A stretch of DNA of 64,000 nucleotides from Trinickia terrae (GCF_005144415.1 NZ_SWJE01000008.1:372001-436000); one strand, 5' to 3'; shown: positions 45,040-53,654, counted from the stretch's first letter. Notes: generated by a model not told the origin, from the sequence alone. Made by a program: numbers and translations.

Positions 45040-45092
45040 TTATTGCACCAGACAAAAGGCGTCTGCAACGGCGTTTTTTCGCGGGCTAGTAT
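45040..45092 (+). promoter_or_regulatory. Promoter with shared TTATYGC element (amino-acid ABC transporter)
   Basis: TTATTGC begins at 45040; the -35 position holds TGCAAC (45064-45069); 17-base spacer; -10-like TAGTAT at 45087-45092. The element and the CGTC just before the -35 position match the other three promoters. Confidence 0.45.
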
Positions 45093-45196
45093 CAATTCAA
45101 CCCTGTAGCCGATACGGGCGCAGGATGAAGCGAGGCGTTACCACACGCCGACCGGACCAAGGCATCGTCTGGGCCTGAATCACTGGGACATGCAAC

Positions 45197-45898
45197 ATGA
45201 AACTTCACTTCGACCTGGCCACCGTGCTGCAAGGCGACAATGGAGCGCTGTTCCTCCATGGCGTGGAGCTCACGCTCGCGATGGCCGCGTCAGCCTGGGT
45301 GCTTTCGCTGGTGGTGGGCATTCTTCTGACCTTGATCCGCATGACCAACGCGCGCCCGGCGACGGCCTTCGTCGCGACGTTCGTCGCGTATCACCGCAAC
45401 GTGCCGATGCTGGTGCAAATCCTGTTCTGGTACTTCGGCATCTCGAACATCCTGCCCGAAGAGATGCAGGCGATCCTGAACCACTACAACGGCCAGTTCA
45501 TCTTCGCGGTGATCGCGATCGCTCTGTGTAGCGGCGCGTATCTGTCCGAAGATATCCGCAGCGGCCTGCGGGCCATCCCGTACGGCCAGTACGAAGCGTC
45601 GCGCGCGCTGGGCCTGAATTTTCTGAGCGGCATGCGTCATGTGGTGTTGCCGCAGGCGCTGCGCAACGCGATTCCGCCGATGGTCAACCATGCCGTGCTG
45701 CTCTTCAAGAACACCAGTCTCGCGATGGCGATCGGCGCGGCGGAACTGACCTACGTCACGCGGCAGATCGAGAACGAGACCTTCCTGTCGTTCGAATCGT
45801 ATTTCGTCGCGACGGCCGTGTACCTCGGCCTTTCGCTCGTCATCATGTTCTGCGGGGCGAGGATCGCAGCGCACTTCCGGATTCCAGGAGCCAGGTGA
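45197..45898 (+). CDS. Polar amino-acid ABC transporter permease (GltJ-like)
   Basis: A 233-residue inner-membrane permease with about five helices. The ABC-interaction EAA loop is seen as YGQYEASRALGLNFLSGMRH with VVLPQALRNAIPPM after it. It belongs to the His/Glu/Gln family of permeases and pairs with the next gene. First gene of a four-gene transporter operon whose promoter carries the shared nitrogen-type element; glutamate/aspartate-like substrates are likely. Confidence 0.9.
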   Translation: MKLHFDLATVLQGDNGALFLHGVELTLAMAASAWVLSLVVGILLTLIRMTNARPATAFVATFVAYHRNVPMLVQILFWYFGISNILPEEMQAILNHYNGQFIFAVIAIALCSGAYLSEDIRSGLRAIPYGQYEASRALGLNFLSGMRHVVLPQALRNAIPPMVNHAVLLFKNTSLAMAIGAAELTYVTRQIENETFLSFESYFVATAVYLGLSLVIMFCGARIAAHFRIPGAR

Positions 45899-45900
45899 CC

Positions 45901-46650
45901 ATGTTCGAAATCCTGCGAGACAACTGGACGCTGCTGCTGATCGGGCAGTACCCGCACGGGCCGCTGGGCGGCATCGTGCTGACGATCCTGCTGTCGCTGT
46001 CCGCGCTCGTGATCGCGTTTCCTCTGGGCATCCTGGTGGCGCTCGCCCGGATCAGTCCGTTCAAGGCGCTGCGCGCGCCTGCCACGGGACTCGTCTATCT
46101 GGTGCGCGGGGTGCCGCTTTTGATGGTGATCTTCTGGGTGTACTTTCTCGTGCCCGTGCTGACCGGCTACCCCGTCACGGGCTTCGTGACGATGCTGTGC
46201 GCGCTGGTGGTGTACGACTCCGCGTACCTCGGCGAAATCATCCGTGCCGGGATCGAAGGACTGCCGCGCGGCCAGACGGAAGCATCGCGCGCGCTCGGCC
46301 TGAGCTACATGAAAACGATGCGCGCCGTGATCTTGCCGCAGGCGCTCTACAACGTGGTGCCGAGCATGGTCACGCAGTTCGTCTCGACGATCAAGGAGAC
46401 CTCGCTCGGCTACATCATCAACGTTCAGGAGATCTCGTTCGCGGCGGATCAAATCAACAACCGCCTGCTGACGAAGCCGTTCCCCGTCTACCTGATCCTT
46501 GCACTGAGCTATTTCGCGCTGTGCTATGCGTTGACGCAGTTCGCACGGCATCTGGAGCGGCGTGTGACCCGAAAGCGGGCCGGCGCGTCCGTCGCGAACG
46601 CGAAGGCGAGCGCCGTCGCGCTGGCCGAACCGCTGCCTGGCAAGAACTAG
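45901..46650 (+). CDS. Polar amino-acid ABC transporter permease (GltK-like)
   Basis: A 249-residue second permease with the EAA loop RGQTEASRALGLSYMKTMRA and VILPQALYNVVPSM. The ATG at 45901 lies two bases past the gltJ-like stop, with AGGAG upstream; a GTG at 45895 overlapping that stop is an alternative. Forms the membrane heterodimer with the first permease. Confidence 0.9.
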   Translation: MFEILRDNWTLLLIGQYPHGPLGGIVLTILLSLSALVIAFPLGILVALARISPFKALRAPATGLVYLVRGVPLLMVIFWVYFLVPVLTGYPVTGFVTMLCALVVYDSAYLGEIIRAGIEGLPRGQTEASRALGLSYMKTMRAVILPQALYNVVPSMVTQFVSTIKETSLGYIINVQEISFAADQINNRLLTKPFPVYLILALSYFALCYALTQFARHLERRVTRKRAGASVANAKASAVALAEPLPGKN

Positions 46651-46677
46651 GCGCTCACTCATGTCGAGGTATGCCGC

Positions 46678-47406
46678 ATGATCGAATTTTCCAGCGTCAA
46701 CAAATGGTATGGCGAGTATCACGCTCTCGTGGACGTGAATGCCGAAGTGCGCAAAGGCGAAGTCGTCGTCGTATGCGGTCCTTCCGGGTCCGGCAAGTCG
46801 ACATTGATCCGCACGGTCAACCGGCTCGAGGAAATCAACCGTGGCCGGATCTTTTTCGACGGGCAGGACATTCACGACAGAAAACTGTGTCTGAACGTGT
46901 ATCGCAGCCGCATCGGCTTCGTTTTCCAGCAGTTCAACCTGTTTCCGCATCTGTCGGTGCTCGACAACATCACGCTCTCGCCGATGCGCGTGAACGGTCT
47001 CAAGCGTGCCGAAGCGGAGCGCAAGGCGCTGGAGCTGCTGTCTCGTGTCGGCCTTGCGAGCAAAGCGAAGTCGTATCCCGCCCAACTGTCGGGCGGCCAG
47101 CAGCAGCGTGTCGCGATCGCACGGGCGCTGGCGATGGATCCGCCCGCGATGCTGTTCGACGAGCCTACCAGCGCGCTCGACCCCGAAATGGTCGGGGAAG
47201 TGCTGAACGTGATGAAAAGCCTCGCGCAGGAAGGGATGACGATGATGTGCGTCACGCACGAAATGGGTTTTGCGCGCGAGGTGGCCGACCGCGTGTGGTT
47301 CATGGATGCGGGCCAGATTCTCGAAGTCGCGGAGCCTGGCGAGTTTTTCTCGCGTCCGAAGCATGCGCGGGCGCAACGCTTCTTGTCGGATCTTCGCACG
47401 CATTAG
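46678..47406 (+). CDS. Polar amino-acid ABC transporter ATPase (GltL/GlnQ-like)
   Basis: A 242-residue ATPase with Walker [11 protein letters not shown]-loop [13 protein letters not shown], signature [15 protein letters not shown], Walker [16 protein letters not shown] and the switch histidine in CVTHEMGFA. All ABC motifs are intact. It follows the permeases by 27 bases. Confidence 0.93.
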   Translation: MIEFSSVNKWYGEYHALVDVNAEVRKGEVVVVCGPSGSGKSTLIRTVNRLEEINRGRIFFDGQDIHDRKLCLNVYRSRIGFVFQQFNLFPHLSVLDNITLSPMRVNGLKRAEAERKALELLSRVGLASKAKSYPAQLSGGQQQRVAIARALAMDPPAMLFDEPTSALDPEMVGEVLNVMKSLAQEGMTMMCVTHEMGFAREVADRVWFMDAGQILEVAEPGEFFSRPKHARAQRFLSDLRTH

Positions 47407-47499
47407 GCGCGGTTGACGCCGCTCCGATGAAGAAAGCCGGCACCGTTCTGTCAGGATCAGCAGGTTGAATTGCTCTACATAAACATGAGGAGTTTGGCA

Positions 47500-48348
47500 A
47501 TGCAGGTAACGAAGATTTGCGCCGTGATGTCGTTAATGTGCGGGGCTGCCGCGGCGATCGCTCCCGCCTACGCCGATCAGTTGGCCGACGTCAAGAGCCA
47601 CGGGGAACTGACCTGCGGCGTGTACTCGAACGTCGAACCGTTTTCATATCCGAATGCGCAGACACGGCAACTGGAAGGCATGGATGTGGATCTTTGCAAT
47701 GCGATTGCGAAACAGCTCGGCGCCAAGGCGAAGCTCGAGCCGCTCGCCGTCGAAGCGCGGATTCCGCAGCTGAAGCTGGGGCGCGTCGATATCGTGGTGG
47801 CGAACCTCGCGTACACGAAAACGCGGGCGACGCAGATCGATTTCAGCGACGCTTACTACACGACAAAGGAAGTGCTGGTGGTGAAGAAAGCCGACGCGAC
47901 CAAGAAGCTGGCTGATTTCACGGGACAGAAGATCAGCGCCGCGGACGGTTCGACCTCCGCGCAGTCCATCCCGATTTCGATCAAGGACGGCCAGGCGGTC
48001 ACGTTCCATGACACGAGCTCGGCGTTCCTCGCGCTGGAGCAGAACAAGGTGAAGGGCTTCGTCACGAACCAGATGACGGCCACGAAGATTGCCAAGCAGG
48101 TCGAGGGCACCGACGGCGCCGTCGCGATCGCGTCCGAGCCGATGCTGATCGAACCCATCGCGGTCGGCCTGCGGCAGAACGAGCCCGCCATGCTCGGCGC
48201 GGTCAACAAGGCGCTTGCGGCGATGGAGCAGAGCGGCGAGATGGGCGGCATCTTCGACAAGTGGCTCGGACCGAAGACGCCTTACGGCCTCACGCGGACC
48301 GACAAGGTCATGCCGATCAACCAGCTCAAGTTCACGCCGGTGTCCTGA
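47500..48348 (+). CDS. Polar amino-acid ABC transporter substrate-binding protein
   Basis: A 282-residue family-3 binding protein with a signal peptide ending at PAYADQ. GELTCGVYSNVEPFSY, MDVDLCNAIAKQLG and the RIPQLKLGRVDIVVANL segment form the amino-acid pocket including the conserved Arg. The ATG at 47500 has GAGGAG eight bases upstream; earlier in-frame starts lengthen the signal peptide without need. Last gene of the transporter operon. Confidence 0.9.
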   Translation: MQVTKICAVMSLMCGAAAAIAPAYADQLADVKSHGELTCGVYSNVEPFSYPNAQTRQLEGMDVDLCNAIAKQLGAKAKLEPLAVEARIPQLKLGRVDIVVANLAYTKTRATQIDFSDAYYTTKEVLVVKKADATKKLADFTGQKISAADGSTSAQSIPISIKDGQAVTFHDTSSAFLALEQNKVKGFVTNQMTATKIAKQVEGTDGAVAIASEPMLIEPIAVGLRQNEPAMLGAVNKALAAMEQSGEMGGIFDKWLGPKTPYGLTRTDKVMPINQLKFTPVS

Positions 48349-48371
48349 TCGGGTGAAGGATAGCGTGGCAG

Positions 48372-48497
48372 ATGCGTCAAGGCATCGGGTTGAGCCACGA
48401 CGGCCGCGAACCCTGGCTGGACCGGTTGTCCGCGCTGATGGACGAGCGCGGCGGCGCGTCCGCTGGCGATGAATGGGTGTCGAAGGTCGAAAAATGA
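48372..48497 (+). pseudogene. Gluconokinase (GntK-type) fragment
   Basis: A 41-codon frame reads MRQGIGLSHDGREPWLDRLS then ALMDERGG, matching residues about 40-70 of gluconokinase (the K-M-R-x-G-x-x-L-x-D-x-D-R-x-P-W-L region). The P-loop before it and all later parts are missing. It directly precedes idnO, which is the expected partner in gluconate/idonate use, so it is probably the remains of a gntK-idnO operon. Confidence 0.5.
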
Positions 48498-48510
48498 ACA
48501 AGGAGTCGAG

Positions 48511-49284
48511 GTGAAAAGCAATCTGCAGATGTTCAGTCTCGCCGGCCGCCGCGCGCTCGTCACCGGGTCGAGCACGGGAATCGGCTTTGCGCTCGCGCGA
48601 GGCCTGGCAGGGGCGGGGGCCGAAGTCGTCTTGAACGGACGCGACGGGGGGCGGCTCGCCGCCGCCGTCGAGCGTTTGCGCAGCGAAGGCGCGACGGTGC
48701 ACGCGGCAAGTTTCGATGTGACATCGCCGGATGAAGTCGATGCCGCTATCGAGGGCATGGAACGGGACATCGGCCCCATCGACATTCTCGTCAACAATGC
48801 CGGCATGCAGCGCCGTGCGCCGCTGGAACAGTTTTCCCACGGTCAATGGGACGAACTGATGAAGACCAACGTCGATAGCGTGTTCCTCGTTGGTCGGGCA
48901 GTCGCGCGGCACATGATCGAGCGCAAGCGCGGCAAGATCATCAATATCTGCTCGGTACAGAGTGAGCTGGGCCGTCCCAGCATAGCTGCCTATACCGCAA
49001 GCAAAGGGGCAGTGAAGATGTTGACCAAAGGCATGGCGATCGACTGGGGGCAGTACGGCATCCAGGTGAACGGACTGGGCCCGGGCTACTTCAAGACCGA
49101 ATTGACGGAAGCGCTGGTGAAGGACGAGAACTTCAGCAACTGGTTGATCGGCCGGACGCCCTCGCGCCGTTGGGGGGATGTCGAGGATCTGGCCGGTGCT
49201 GCGGTATTCCTCGCGAGTGATGCGTCGAGCTTCGTGAACGGCCACATTCTGTATGTGGATGGAGGCGTTACCGCGACGCTCTAG
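48511..49284 (+). CDS. idnO: Gluconate 5-dehydrogenase (IdnO-like SDR)
   Basis: A 257-residue SDR. LAGRRALVTGSSTGIGFAL holds the cofactor site, VNNAGMQRR, CSVQSELGRPSIAAYTASKG the catalytic Ser-Tyr-Lys set, and NGLGPGYFKTELT is typical of IdnO/gluconate 5-dehydrogenases. It reduces 5-ketogluconate to gluconate. The GTG at 48511 has AAGGAG five bases upstream. The gene for the matching idonate dehydrogenase lies 17 kb to the left. Confidence 0.85.
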   Translation: MKSNLQMFSLAGRRALVTGSSTGIGFALARGLAGAGAEVVLNGRDGGRLAAAVERLRSEGATVHAASFDVTSPDEVDAAIEGMERDIGPIDILVNNAGMQRRAPLEQFSHGQWDELMKTNVDSVFLVGRAVARHMIERKRGKIINICSVQSELGRPSIAAYTASKGAVKMLTKGMAIDWGQYGIQVNGLGPGYFKTELTEALVKDENFSNWLIGRTPSRRWGDVEDLAGAAVFLASDASSFVNGHILYVDGGVTATL

Positions 49285-49317
49285 GTGCGATTGCATGCCG
49301 GCGATTGAAGCCCCCGC

Positions 49318-49662
49318 TCAAACCTTCTTGACGAACTCCGATTTCAAGCTCATCGCACCAAACCCATCGATCTTGCAATCGATATCGTGATCGCTGTCCA
49401 CCAGCCGGATACTCTTGACCTTGGTTCCCATCTTGATCACGCCGCTCGAGCCCTTCAGCTTCAAGTCCTTGATGACCGTGACGGTATCCCCATCCTGCAG
49501 GACGTTGCCGGCCGAATCGCGATAAACGCGGCCAACGGTTTCGGCCGAAACGGCCGCTTGCGCCGCCGACCATTCGTGCGCGCACTCCGGACAGACGTAA
49601 ACGTTCCCATCTTCGTAAGTGAATTCCGAATTGCATTTCGGGCAAGGGGGCATTGCGCTCAT
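49318..49662 (-). CDS. yjdM: YjdM/PhnA-like zinc-ribbon protein
   Basis: A 114-residue protein with an N-terminal zinc ribbon ([12 protein letters not shown] and CPECAHEW) and a C-terminal PhnA domain ([40 protein letters not shown]). Despite the old PhnA name its role in phosphonate use is unproven. AAGGAG lies six bases before the ATG. It is convergent with idnO and transcribed alone. Confidence 0.92.
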   Translation of the reverse strand: MSAMPPCPKCNSEFTYEDGNVYVCPECAHEWSAAQAAVSAETVGRVYRDSAGNVLQDGDTVTVIKDLKLKGSSGVIKMGTKVKSIRLVDSDHDIDCKIDGFGAMSLKSEFVKKV

Positions 49663-49793
49663 TTGTACTCCTTTTCTGCCTGACGAAGGCGATAAAAACG
49701 CGGAAGTATAACGCTACCGGCAAGCGCTTCATGTCACCGAGATCAAGGCATCGCCAAGTCGAGCGAAACAGCGCCCCGGCCACGTATGCCGCA

Positions 49794-49809
49794 CTGTCAA
49801 ACCTGACAG
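49794..49809. promoter_or_regulatory. Palindrome upstream of the pyruvoyl decarboxylase gene
   Basis: CTGTCA-AACC-TGACAG is a perfect 6+6 inverted repeat 118 bases before the PSD-like gene. About 25 bases later a short hairpin (CCGAG/CTCGG) is followed by GGTTTTTC, which could be a leader terminator. Both are candidates for control of the downstream gene. Confidence 0.35.
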
Positions 49810-49926
49810 CTTTGCAACGCGTACACCCGGGGCCGAGTATGTATCGCTCGGGGTTTTTCGCCCGCGCTCGTTCGCGCAGTTCGTGGCACTCGTCGTTATC
49901 ACCAACACGATCGCAAGGAGAACACC

Positions 49927-51291
49927 ATGACGCACCCGAAATTGCCGCAAGGCGGCATGCTGACGCTTGGTAACGCGGGTCCCATCCAGATGGGTTTCTG
50001 GGTTCCGAACCGGGTCTGGGCGACCGCGAAATTCCTCGCGCCGCTGCGCGAGGAGATCGCGAGAAAGAAAAAAGCCAACCAGTTGACGCCGATGCATGCG
50101 GCAGTGCTGGAGCTGAAGGACTGGGTGACGCACACCAGCGTGTACCGGATGTGGGTCAACTCGATGATCGAGCAGGCGAACGCGTTCGTGGCGGGCCTCG
50201 ACGGGCAAACCCGCAAGGAAATCAGCGCGGACGGCGACGCGCTCTGGATCGAAGGCTACGACAGCCTGTTCGAAATCCTGAACGAGATCATTTCGACGTC
50301 GCCGTCTTTCAACACGACGGTCATGGTCGGCACGCCGATGAACGGCCTGCTTGCCGTTTCGATGGCGACCGAGGCCGGGCTCGCCCTGTTCCATGACGCC
50401 ACGTTCAACGCGCATTTCCGCAACGTGCTCAATGCGTGGAATGCGTTCCTCAAGAGCCCCGCGTCGCTCGACAAGCTCGACATCAACGACCCGGAAAAGC
50501 CGGGCTCGTGGATCTCCAAAGCGGCATGGGAAGCCGGCGTCTGGACTCAGATGGAGTGCGATCCGAAAGCCCCGGGCTACGGGTTCGATTCCTGGAATGC
50601 GTTCTTCATCCGCAAGTTCGTCCCTGGCGCACGGCCGTTCCATGGCGATCCGCTGACGACGGTCTGCATCGGCTGCGAGACCACGCCGTGGGAGTACGAG
50701 AACAACCTCGCACGCGAAGCGGACTTCTGGATCAAGGACGTCAATTACTCGCTTCTCGACATCTTCGGCGGCCAGGACAAGTGGGCGAAGCTCTTCGAGG
50801 GCGGCCAGGCGTATCAGGGCTTTCTATCCGCGACGCACTATCACCGCTGGAACGCGCCCCTGACGGGCGAGCTGGTCCGCTCGTGGGTGCAGCCCGGCAC
50901 CTACTTCGCTCAGCGGCCGGCGCAAGGCGAAGACCAGGGAACCTGGGAGGGTACAGAATCGCAACCCTATCTCGGCCAGGTCGCGGCGCGGGCGATCTTC
51001 ATCTTCAAGCATGAAACGTGCGGCTATGTGGCCTTGGTGTGCATCGGCATGGTGGAAGTCTCGACCTGCGTGATCAACCCCGATGCTCTCGTCAACGAGG
51101 GCCAGCCGCCGATCGCCATCGAGCGCGGCACCGAGATCGGCCATTTCGAGTTCGGCGGCTCGACGCACATGATGATTTTCCAGAAGGACAAGGTGCGCCT
51201 TGCCGAGTGGGCAGTGGAGGCGGTCGAGCATCAGAACGATCCGAATCCGACGCCGATGGGCAGCGTGATCGCCTGGGCGTTGCACAGGTGA
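49927..51291 (+). CDS. Phosphatidylserine decarboxylase-like pyruvoyl enzyme with PSDC N-terminal domain
   Basis: A 454-residue protein. The N-terminal 170 residues fit the PSD-associated (PSDC) domain found in fungal and bacterial soluble decarboxylases; the C-terminal half has FFIRKFVPGARPF, the histidine-containing SATHYHRWNAPLTGELV and the self-cleavage site as FEFGGSTHMMIF (G-S-T for the usual LGST). Cleavage before the serine would create the pyruvoyl group. No membrane helix is present, so a soluble amino-acid decarboxylase (tryptophan- or other aromatic-acid type, like PsiD) is more likely than a phospholipid enzyme. AAGGAG precedes the ATG; a strong terminator follows. Confidence 0.8.
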   Translation: MTHPKLPQGGMLTLGNAGPIQMGFWVPNRVWATAKFLAPLREEIARKKKANQLTPMHAAVLELKDWVTHTSVYRMWVNSMIEQANAFVAGLDGQTRKEISADGDALWIEGYDSLFEILNEIISTSPSFNTTVMVGTPMNGLLAVSMATEAGLALFHDATFNAHFRNVLNAWNAFLKSPASLDKLDINDPEKPGSWISKAAWEAGVWTQMECDPKAPGYGFDSWNAFFIRKFVPGARPFHGDPLTTVCIGCETTPWEYENNLAREADFWIKDVNYSLLDIFGGQDKWAKLFEGGQAYQGFLSATHYHRWNAPLTGELVRSWVQPGTYFAQRPAQGEDQGTWEGTESQPYLGQVAARAIFIFKHETCGYVALVCIGMVEVSTCVINPDALVNEGQPPIAIERGTEIGHFEFGGSTHMMIFQKDKVRLAEWAVEAVEHQNDPNPTPMGSVIAWALHR

Positions 51292-51306
51292 TGAGCCGAT
51301 AGCGCG

Positions 51307-51340
51307 AAGCAAAACCCCGCTGCGGCGGGGTTTTGCTTTT
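51307..51340. terminator. Bidirectional Rho-independent terminator
   Basis: AAGCAAAACCCCGC and GCGGGGTTTTGCTT form a perfect 14-base-pair stem with a TGCG loop. Flanking A-rich and T-rich parts let it serve both the decarboxylase gene and the convergent ctlX gene. Confidence 0.9.
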
Positions 51341-51363
51341 GTGCCGCGCCGCGCCGCGCCGGC

Positions 51364-52305
51364 TCAGTGGCCGCGCCGCGCGAGATGGATACCCGCCAGC
51401 ATGCAGCGCACCGAGCCGCCCGCCTGCTCGATGGTCGGCACGTCGAGCGGCAGCAGTCGAGCCGAGCGCTCGATCAGCTCGCGCTGACGCTGCGTGAGGC
51501 AATCGAAGGCGCGCCGCGAGAGCGCGAGCACGCGCCCGTCGCGGCCTGAAAGCTCCAGCGCGTTGGCCGCAAAGTTAGCGACCTGCGCATTCGCGAGCGC
51601 GATTACGCTGCGCCTAGTCTCCGCAAGACGCCGGCGAATCTCGTCGCGCCGCGTGGCGTCCTTGATCAGCTCGAAGCCGACCAGGGCGAACTCGGTCGCG
51701 ACGCTCATCATCACGTTGGTGTGATAGATCGGGAGGCCGTCGGCGTCGGCGGTGTCGAAGCAGATCGGCTCGAAATTGAAATGCGTGCAAAAGCGCTCGA
51801 GCGCCAACGGGTCGGCGCGGCGCGAGCGCGCCGTATAGGCGATCCGCGCAAGGTGATCGAGCACCATCGCGCCCGTGCCTTCGAGAAAGACGTCGTCGTA
51901 TTCCAGGCCCGAGTAGTCGATGACGTCCTGCACGCGGTATTCGGCCTTCAGCATCTCGACGATATCGGCGCGGCGTTCGCGGCGGCGATTGGGGCTGTGC
52001 ATCGGATACAGCGCGACATGGCCGCCGGGGTGCGTCGAGAACCAGTTGTTCGGGAACACGGAGTCCGGCGTGTCGTTCTCGCCGGGATCGTCGAACACGT
52101 GGACGCGCACGCCTGCCGCCGACAGCGCCTGCGCAGCCGCGCTGACTTCGTCGCGCGCGGCGGCGGCGAGCGATGCGGCGTCGATGCCTGTCGCCGGGGA
52201 CGTGCGTTGAAACGCGTTGTCGGAGGCCGTTTCGGGGTTGGGGAGGAAACGGTGTGGCCGGATCATCACGACGGCGGCAGGCGCTTGAATCGAAAGCAGG
52301 CTCAT
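51364..52305 (-). CDS. ctlX: Citrulline utilization hydrolase (arginine deiminase fold)
   Basis: A 313-residue guanidino-group-modifying enzyme of the CtlX type. AAVVMIRPHRFLPNPET at the start, PDSVFPNNWFSTHPGGHVAL, FLEGTGAMVLD, the catalytic His in IYHTNVMMS and the catalytic Cys near the end in AGGSVRCMLAGIHL are present. It would hydrolyse citrulline to ornithine. The ATG at 52305 gives the family start; the longer open frame is low-complexity. It is 49 bases downstream of the ornithine cyclodeaminase gene, which uses its product. Confidence 0.88.
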   Translation of the reverse strand: MSLLSIQAPAAVVMIRPHRFLPNPETASDNAFQRTSPATGIDAASLAAAARDEVSAAAQALSAAGVRVHVFDDPGENDTPDSVFPNNWFSTHPGGHVALYPMHSPNRRRERRADIVEMLKAEYRVQDVIDYSGLEYDDVFLEGTGAMVLDHLARIAYTARSRRADPLALERFCTHFNFEPICFDTADADGLPIYHTNVMMSVATEFALVGFELIKDATRRDEIRRRLAETRRSVIALANAQVANFAANALELSGRDGRVLALSRRAFDCLTQRQRELIERSARLLPLDVPTIEQAGGSVRCMLAGIHLARRGH

Positions 52306-52354
52306 GTGCGGCAAGGGGTAAGAGGCAGAGGTTGCGGAGCGCGCCCTGAGGCGT

Positions 52355-53440
52355 TCAGCGGTCGAATGCGAAGGCTTCGGCGGGCTCGCTCGCAGGCGTT
52401 GCGGCCGGCGCCGCGTGGCTGCCCGATGCGCCGATGAGCGCAAACAGGTTCTTCGGCTCTGCGGCGGGCGGGATCAGCGCGATCTCGATGCCGGCCTCGT
52501 GTTCGAGCGCGAGCGCATAGAGGTAGCGCAGCGCCGAGTAATCCTCGAGCGCGAAGCCGACCGAATCGAAGGTGGTGACTTGCGCAGCGTGCTCGCGGCC
52601 GGCGGCTTCGCCCTGCAGCACACGCCACAGCTCGACGACCGGAAAATCCGCCGGCAATTGCTGGATGTCGCCTTCGATGCGCGTTTGCGGCTCGTACTCG
52701 ACGAACACGCGGCTCATGCGCAGCACGTCCGCGTGCAGCTCGGTCTTGCCCGGACAATCGCCGCCGACGGCGTTCAAGTGCATGCCGGGCTCGATCATGT
52801 CCGGCGTGAGGATCGTGGCGTAGGCCTTGTCGGCGGTGACGGTGGTGACGATGTCGGCGTCGCGCACGGCGTCGGCGGTCGAGGCGGCGCGGACCACCTC
52901 GAGCGCCGGATACGCCGACAGGTTGCGCACGAGCTTGCCGGTTGCGCGCGCATCGACGTCGAACACGCGGATCTCGTCGATGCCGAGCAGCGTGTGAAAT
53001 GCGATCGCCTGGAACTCGCTTTGCGCGCCGTTGCCGATCAGCGCCATTTTGCGCGAGCCGGGGCGGGCCAGCGCCTTCGCCGCGAGCACCGACGTGGCGG
53101 CGGTGCGCAGCGCGGTGGTCAGCGTGAGCTCGGCGAGCAGCAGCGGGTAGCCCGTGCCGACTTCGGCGAGCGCGCCGAACGCCATCACGGTATGGATGCC
53201 GCGCTCGGCGTTGACCGGGTGCCCGTTGACGTACTTGAAGGCGAACAATTGCGCGTCGGCGACCGGCATCAGCTCGATGACGCCGTCGCGCGAATGGCAG
53301 GCGACGCGCGGGGATTTGTCGAAATCGCCCCATCGAAGATAGTCGGCGCGCAGGGTGTCGACGAGTTCGCCGAGAAAGCGCGCAACGCCGATGCGGGCGA
53401 CGAGGCGGCTGGTGGCCGGGACGTCTAGGAAGCGGGTCAT
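52355..53440 (-). CDS. ocd: Ornithine cyclodeaminase
   Basis: A 361-residue NAD-dependent enzyme of the OCD/mu-crystallin family, converting ornithine to proline and ammonia. CHSRDGVIELMPVAD, FKYVNGHP, the NAD-binding MALIGNGAQSEFQ and the catalytic Asp in NAVGGDCPGKTEL are visible. The C-terminal Ala/Pro-rich tail is an extension. It leads the ocd-ctlX operon and is divergent from an Lrp-type gene across a long inverted repeat. Confidence 0.92.
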   Translation of the reverse strand: MTRFLDVPATSRLVARIGVARFLGELVDTLRADYLRWGDFDKSPRVACHSRDGVIELMPVADAQLFAFKYVNGHPVNAERGIHTVMAFGALAEVGTGYPLLLAELTLTTALRTAATSVLAAKALARPGSRKMALIGNGAQSEFQAIAFHTLLGIDEIRVFDVDARATGKLVRNLSAYPALEVVRAASTADAVRDADIVTTVTADKAYATILTPDMIEPGMHLNAVGGDCPGKTELHADVLRMSRVFVEYEPQTRIEGDIQQLPADFPVVELWRVLQGEAAGREHAAQVTTFDSVGFALEDYSALRYLYALALEHEAGIEIALIPPAAEPKNLFALIGASGSHAAPAATPASEPAEAFAFDR

Positions 53441-53550
53441 GGGATGTCTCCTGGAAGTGAGCGGCTTCGAACGCCGCGTGATGGAGGCATTATTCCCAGA
53501 GGCTCGGCCAACAAAAAGCCAGCAAAGCCGGCAATTTCATCGATAAACTA

Positions 53551-53582
53551 GGCAAACTGCCACACTAAAATGGCAATTTGCC
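53551..53582. promoter_or_regulatory. Lrp/AsnC operator candidate in ocd promoter
   Basis: GGCAAACTGCCA (53551-53562) and TGGCAATTTGCC (53571-53582) are inverted with 11 of 12 matching positions and an 8-base centre. Another half (GGCAATTTC) lies at 53530. The arrangement fits cooperative binding by an Lrp-type octamer. Confidence 0.5.
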
Positions 53583-53654
53583 TGATCAGCCCTGGCTTTG
53601 CTGACCCATCGCCTTCAAGCTCCGGGCTTTCGTGAATTCCGCCGAAGATCAAAG

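Larger units (their letters stand above)
44858..45196. other. Intergenic region before the amino-acid transporter
   Basis: 339 bases holding one copy of the 34-nt palindromic element and the fourth promoter with the TTATYGC element. A 41-codon open frame (44983-45108) starts behind a good AGGAGACGACATC ribosome site that directly follows the palindrome, but it runs through the promoter and has no coding character; it may be the start of a lost gene. Confidence 0.5.

Noticed and set aside
34614-45092. The shared promoter element as a classical enterobacterial Nac site (ATA-N9-TAT)
   Set aside because: None of the four sites shows that pattern; only the regulator resembles Nac, so the site may be a different one.
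44983-45108. A 41-codon gene with a good ribosome site after palindrome copy C
   Set aside because: It runs through a strong promoter candidate, has no coding pattern and matches nothing recognised; kept only as a remark.
49318-49662. Phosphonate utilisation gene cluster
   Set aside because: Only the YjdM/PhnA-like protein is present; no C-P lyase or phosphonate transporter genes are near.
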